8,082 nt of DNA from positions 1-8,082 of the forward strand of contig JAQGJF010000448.1 in the NCBI GenBank assembly GCA_028290765.1. The letters are read 5' to 3'. Shown one piece after another: positions 5,750 through 8,082 of this stretch. Position numbers and translations under genes: made by a program. The stretch comes from Tardiphaga sp. Lineage in GTDB: Bacteria > Pseudomonadota > Alphaproteobacteria > Rhizobiales > Xanthobacteraceae. The notes below the pieces were generated by a model, which saw nothing but the letters and a program-made list of their open reading frames with translations, was not told the DNA's origin and did no database searches. Within the stretch, counting starts at the first letter, position 1. Every line of letters begins with the position of its first letter.

Positions 5750-5804
5750 GGCGCTTCCCGGTGATGTTGGATCGCTCGGGGATCCAACATCACCGGGAAG
5801 CGCC
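5750..5804. repeat. Perfect 24-bp inverted repeat with 7-base loop
   Basis: Bases 5750-5773, beginning GGCGCTTCCCGG, are the exact reverse complement of 5781-5804, ending CCGGGAAGCGCC. The loop is GCTCGGG. Beyond one mismatch a further three pairs can form. It lies between ykoC and the cysteine hydrolase gene and could stop transcription in either direction, but the 3' flank is CTTAGCT with no T-run, so it is not a classical intrinsic terminator. A miniature palindromic mobile repeat is the main alternative. Confidence 0.8.
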
Positions 5805-5855
5805 TTAGCTCAGGCGGTACCGTCAAGTGGATTGATCCCGGAAGGTTTGACGGCG

Positions 5856-6437
5856 ATGATGGATCGCATGAGCAGAGATTCATCGGCGCGGACCGCCTTG
5901 ATCGTCATCGACGTCCAGCGGGCGTTCGACCAGTGGGAGGCCGCGGGCAGGCGGCGAAACAACCCGCAAGCCGTCGCGCGGATCGTCGGTCTGCTCGATG
6001 CGTTTCGAAGCCGCCGAATGCCGGTCTTTCATATTCGCCATGAGGGCACGCGTCCGGGCTCGTCGTTCCTGCCAGGCGGCGCCGGTTATCCGGTCAAGGA
6101 CGAAGCGCGCGAGCTCGAAGGTGAGTCCGTCATTGTGAAGCGGGTGAACAGCGCCTTCATCGGCACCGATCTGGAAAGCCGGCTGCGCGCGGAGCGCATC
6201 GAAACGCTGGTGATCTGCGGCGCCACCACCAATCACTGCGTCGAGACGACGACCCGGATGGCCGGCAACCTCGGATTCGATGCGCGGCTGGTCCGTGACG
6301 CGACCTGGACGTTCGACCGGGTCGGGCCGGACGGCGATGCGCATTCGGCCGAAGACATCCACGCGATGACCCTCACCAATCTCAACGGCGAGTTTGCCCG
6401 GATCGTGACCGCCGCCGAAGCCATCGCTGCCCTGTAG
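5856..6437 (+). CDS. Cysteine hydrolase, isochorismatase superfamily
   Basis: A 193-residue cytoplasmic hydrolase, the usual length for the family that includes nicotinamidases, biuret hydrolase, streptothricin hydrolase and isochorismatases. The catalytic triad is visible as D19 (VIDVQ), K95 (VIVKRVNSAF) and C128 (ATTNHCVETTTR), with the cis-peptide GAT just before. The segments FHIRHEG, NSAFIGTDLE and RMAGNLGF recall the streptothricin hydrolase-like branch more than biuret hydrolase. An in-frame start at 5688 is rejected because it would translate two palindromes; the ATG at 5856 follows GGAAGG (5840-5845), and ATGs at 5859 and 5868 are possible. It is separated from ykoC by 171 bp with strong hairpins, so it may have its own promoter. 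Its link to the ring-opening amidohydrolase is by neighbourhood only: biuret-type amides are products of cyanurate ring opening and are cleaved by relatives of this protein. The substrate is unknown. Confidence 0.88.
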   Translation: MMDRMSRDSSARTALIVIDVQRAFDQWEAAGRRRNNPQAVARIVGLLDAFRSRRMPVFHIRHEGTRPGSSFLPGGAGYPVKDEARELEGESVIVKRVNSAFIGTDLESRLRAERIETLVICGATTNHCVETTTRMAGNLGFDARLVRDATWTFDRVGPDGDAHSAEDIHAMTLTNLNGEFARIVTAAEAIAAL

Positions 6438-6456
6438 GGCGGGCAAAGCCCACGCC
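6436..6456. repeat. Short imperfect hairpin after the cysteine hydrolase stop
   Basis: GGGCGGGC-AAA-GCCCACGCC follows directly on the TAG stop. GGGC and GCCC pair around AAA; the outer bases pair poorly. It recalls a common Bradyrhizobium intergenic repeat (GGGTGGGCAAAG...GTGCCCACC) and may be a shortened copy or a weak terminator. Confidence 0.3.
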
Positions 6457-6511
6457 AACGCCAAAATCGCGGTTTCCCCTCCCGTCGAAAACGCTTTATG
6501 GTGCGGCGAAG

Positions 6512-6542
6512 TTCATCTGATCCGAACTAAATAATCCATAAT
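6512..6542 (+). promoter_or_regulatory. Tentative thrC promoter
   Basis: The only AT-rich stretch upstream of thrC is 6526-6548. CATAAT at 6537-6542 could serve as a -10 box with TTCATC (6512-6517) as a poor -35 box at 19 bp. No other clear elements are visible in the 146-bp gap. This marks the likely location more than a defined promoter. Confidence 0.25.
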
Positions 6543-6583
6543 TATCAAAGGCTTGGCGGAGACCCGCGCCTTTGGAGGGCGGT

Positions 6584-8002
6584 TTGACGAGGTATATTTC
6601 GACGCGGGGGGAGGCCCCCACCCTGGGCTTCTGCGACGTGATGCTGACCGGGCTCGCCCGCGACGGCGGCCTCTACGTGCCCGAAATCTGGCCGCAGCTG
6701 GCCCCCGAAACCATCGCCGGCTTCTTCGGCCGGCCGTATTGGGAAGTCGCCGTCGAGGTGATCCGGCCGTTTGTCGCCGGCGAGATTTCCGATGCCGAGC
6801 TCGGCCGCATGGCCAATGAGGCCTATGCGACATTCCGGCATCCGGCGGTGGTGCCGCTCGACCAGAGCGGACCCAATCAATTCGTGCTTGAACTGTTTCA
6901 CGGGCCGACGCTCGCGTTCAAGGATGTGGCGATGCAGCTGATTTCGCGGCTGATGGATCATGTGCTGGCGCAGCGCGCGCAGCGCACCACCATCGTGGTC
7001 GCAACCTCGGGCGATACCGGCGGTGCCGCGGTCGATGCCTTTGCCAACCTCAACAATGCCGATCTGATCGTGCTGTTTCCGCATGGACGAATTTCGGACG
7101 TGCAGCGGCGGATGATGACGACGACGGGGGCCGCCAACGTGCACGCGCTCGCCATCGAGGGCAATTTCGACGATTGCCAGGCGATCGTGAAGGGGCTGTT
7201 CAACCATCACAGCTTTCGCGACGCGGTGTCGCTGTCCGGGGTCAACTCGATCAACTGGGCGCGGATCGTTGCCCAGGTGGTCTATTATTTCACCTCGGCG
7301 GTGGCGCTCGGCTCGCCCCGCCGCGTCGTCGATTTCACCGTGCCGACCGGCAATTTCGGCGACATTTTTGCCGGCTACGTCGCCAAGCGGATGGGGCTGC
7401 CGATCCGCAAGCTGCGCATCGCGGCCAACGTCAACGACATCCTGGCGCGGACGCTGAAAACCGGCATCTACGAAGTGCGCGAGGTGCACGCGACCGCGTC
7501 GCCGTCGATGGACATCCAGGTGTCGTCGAATTTCGAACGCCTGTTGTTCGAAGCGAGCGGCCGGGACGCCGCATTGGTGCGCGGATTGATGGCGTCGCTC
7601 AGCCAGTCCGGCCGTTTCGTGCTGCCCGACGCGGTACTGGCTGCAATCCGCGAAGATTTCGACGCCGGGCGCGCCGACGAGAACGAGACCGCTGCGGCGA
7701 TCCGCGCGGCGTGGCGCGAGGCCGGCGACCTGGTAGATCCGCATACCGCGGTGGCGCTGGCGGTGGCCGATCGCGACGCGTCGGATATGAGCGTTCCCAA
7801 CATCGTGCTGTCGACGGCGCATGCCGCGAAATTTCCCGATGCGGTCGAGGCCGCCTGCAGCGTGCGCCCGGAATTGCCCGCTTGGCTCGAGGGGCTGATG
7901 ACCCGGCCGGAGCAGATCACCATCATGAAAAGCGATCAGGCTGAAATCGAGCGGTTCGTATTGTCGGTCAGCCGCGCCGCGAAACAAGGAGTTGCCGGAT
8001 GA
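6584..8002 (+). CDS. thrC: Threonine synthase
   Basis: Converts O-phospho-L-homoserine and water to L-threonine and phosphate with pyridoxal phosphate, the last step of threonine synthesis, in the cytoplasm. The 472-residue length fits the long form found in proteobacteria and yeast. The N-terminal TRYISTRGEAPTLGF and DGGLYVPE are typical. K113 in GPTLAFKDVAMQ should bind the cofactor as a Schiff base; TSGDTGGAA (141-149), NSINWAR (221-227) and PTGNFGD (254-260) contribute to substrate and cofactor-phosphate binding. I chose the TTG at 6584 because GGAGGG (6574-6579) ends four bases before it and the protein then starts MTRYIS as in relatives; an in-frame TTG at 6572 overlaps that ribosome site. 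The stop overlaps the next gene's ATG by four bases (ATGA), indicating coupled expression with the M16 peptidase. It is a core gene flanking the accessory region. Confidence 0.97.
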   Translation: MTRYISTRGEAPTLGFCDVMLTGLARDGGLYVPEIWPQLAPETIAGFFGRPYWEVAVEVIRPFVAGEISDAELGRMANEAYATFRHPAVVPLDQSGPNQFVLELFHGPTLAFKDVAMQLISRLMDHVLAQRAQRTTIVVATSGDTGGAAVDAFANLNNADLIVLFPHGRISDVQRRMMTTTGAANVHALAIEGNFDDCQAIVKGLFNHHSFRDAVSLSGVNSINWARIVAQVVYYFTSAVALGSPRRVVDFTVPTGNFGDIFAGYVAKRMGLPIRKLRIAANVNDILARTLKTGIYEVREVHATASPSMDIQVSSNFERLLFEASGRDAALVRGLMASLSQSGRFVLPDAVLAAIREDFDAGRADENETAAAIRAAWREAGDLVDPHTAVALAVADRDASDMSVPNIVLSTAHAAKFPDAVEAACSVRPELPAWLEGLMTRPEQITIMKSDQAEIERFVLSVSRAAKQGVAG

Positions 8003-8082
8003 GCGTCGACGTTACCAAGCTTCCTTCCGGCCTCACGGTTGTCACCGACAGCATGCCGCATCTGGAAACCGCGGCGCTCGGG
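7999..8082 (+). CDS. M16 family zinc peptidase (processing-peptidase-like), N-terminal fragment
   Basis: Only 28 codons are in the window: MSVDVTKLPSGLTVVTD followed by SMPHLETAALG. The LPSGLTVVTDSMPHLETAALG pattern is the first beta strand region of M16B peptidases related to the mitochondrial processing peptidase beta subunit. The zinc-binding HxxEH motif would come later, beyond the right edge. AAGGAG lies seven bases before the ATG, and the start overlaps the thrC stop by four bases. I recall thrC followed by an M16 peptidase gene in Bradyrhizobium and relatives. Confidence 0.85.
   Translation, partial: MSVDVTKLPSGLTVVTDSMPHLETAALG

Noticed and set aside
5750..5815. Classical intrinsic terminator
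   Set aside because: The stem is very strong, but it is followed by TTAGCTCAGG on one side and lacks an adenine run on the other, so the standard U-tract is missing.
5688..5855. N-terminal extension of the cysteine hydrolase to the ATG at 5688
   Set aside because: The added 56 residues are the translation of two palindromes and lie before the usual start of the family fold; no ribosome site precedes 5688.
1..8082. CRISPR arrays, tRNA or rRNA genes, insertion sequences
   Set aside because: No regularly spaced repeats, no tRNA-like cloverleaf and no transposase frame were seen on either strand.

Overview
The window looks like a high-GC alphaproteobacterial chromosome, most likely of the Bradyrhizobium/Rhodopseudomonas group (Nitrobacteraceae). 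The evidence is the overall composition, a threonine synthase with a TTG start overlapping an M16 peptidase gene (an order I recall from that group), and a palindrome at 5684-5732 of the type scattered through Hyphomicrobiales genomes. The right end (6584-8082) is core metabolism: thrC and the first 28 codons of an M16 zinc-peptidase gene. The left 6.4 kb is accessory.

Layout. On the minus strand, an SDR-family dehydrogenase (1673 to 927) is followed after 24 bp by a ring-opening amidohydrolase of the cyanuric acid hydrolase/barbiturase family (902 to beyond base 1, so its 3' end is missing). A 643-bp region (1674-2316) without a convincing gene separates this pair from a divergent plus-strand operon. 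That operon encodes a complete ECF-type (energy-coupling factor) transporter of the YkoEDC type: S component YkoE (2317-3012), double-ATPase YkoD (3012-4865) and transmembrane coupling protein YkoC/EcfT (4875-5684). After two back-to-back palindromes (5684-5732 and 5750-5804) comes a cysteine hydrolase of the isochorismatase superfamily (5856-6437), then thrC.

The most interesting signal is in the divergent intergenic region. A near-perfect sigma-54 (-24/-12) promoter, TTGGCACG-N4-ATGCA, lies at 2229-2245 facing the transporter. A second, weaker one, CTGGCCCG-N4-CTGCA, lies at 1778-1794 facing the SDR/amidohydrolase pair. If both are real, the two arms form one RpoN-dependent unit, which fits use of a nitrogen-rich heterocycle as a nitrogen source. 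The working model is inference: YkoEDC imports a pyrimidine- or triazine-like ring (YkoE relatives are associated with hydroxymethylpyrimidine/thiamine), the SDR oxidises or reduces a side group or ring intermediate, the amidohydrolase opens a cyclic imide ring, and the cysteine hydrolase may cleave a downstream amide or ureide. No regulator gene is visible in the window.

Other unusual points are an asymmetric YkoD with one apparently degenerate ATP site, an extra N-terminal membrane helix on YkoE, and an 11-bp repeat placed on both sides of the transporter promoter.
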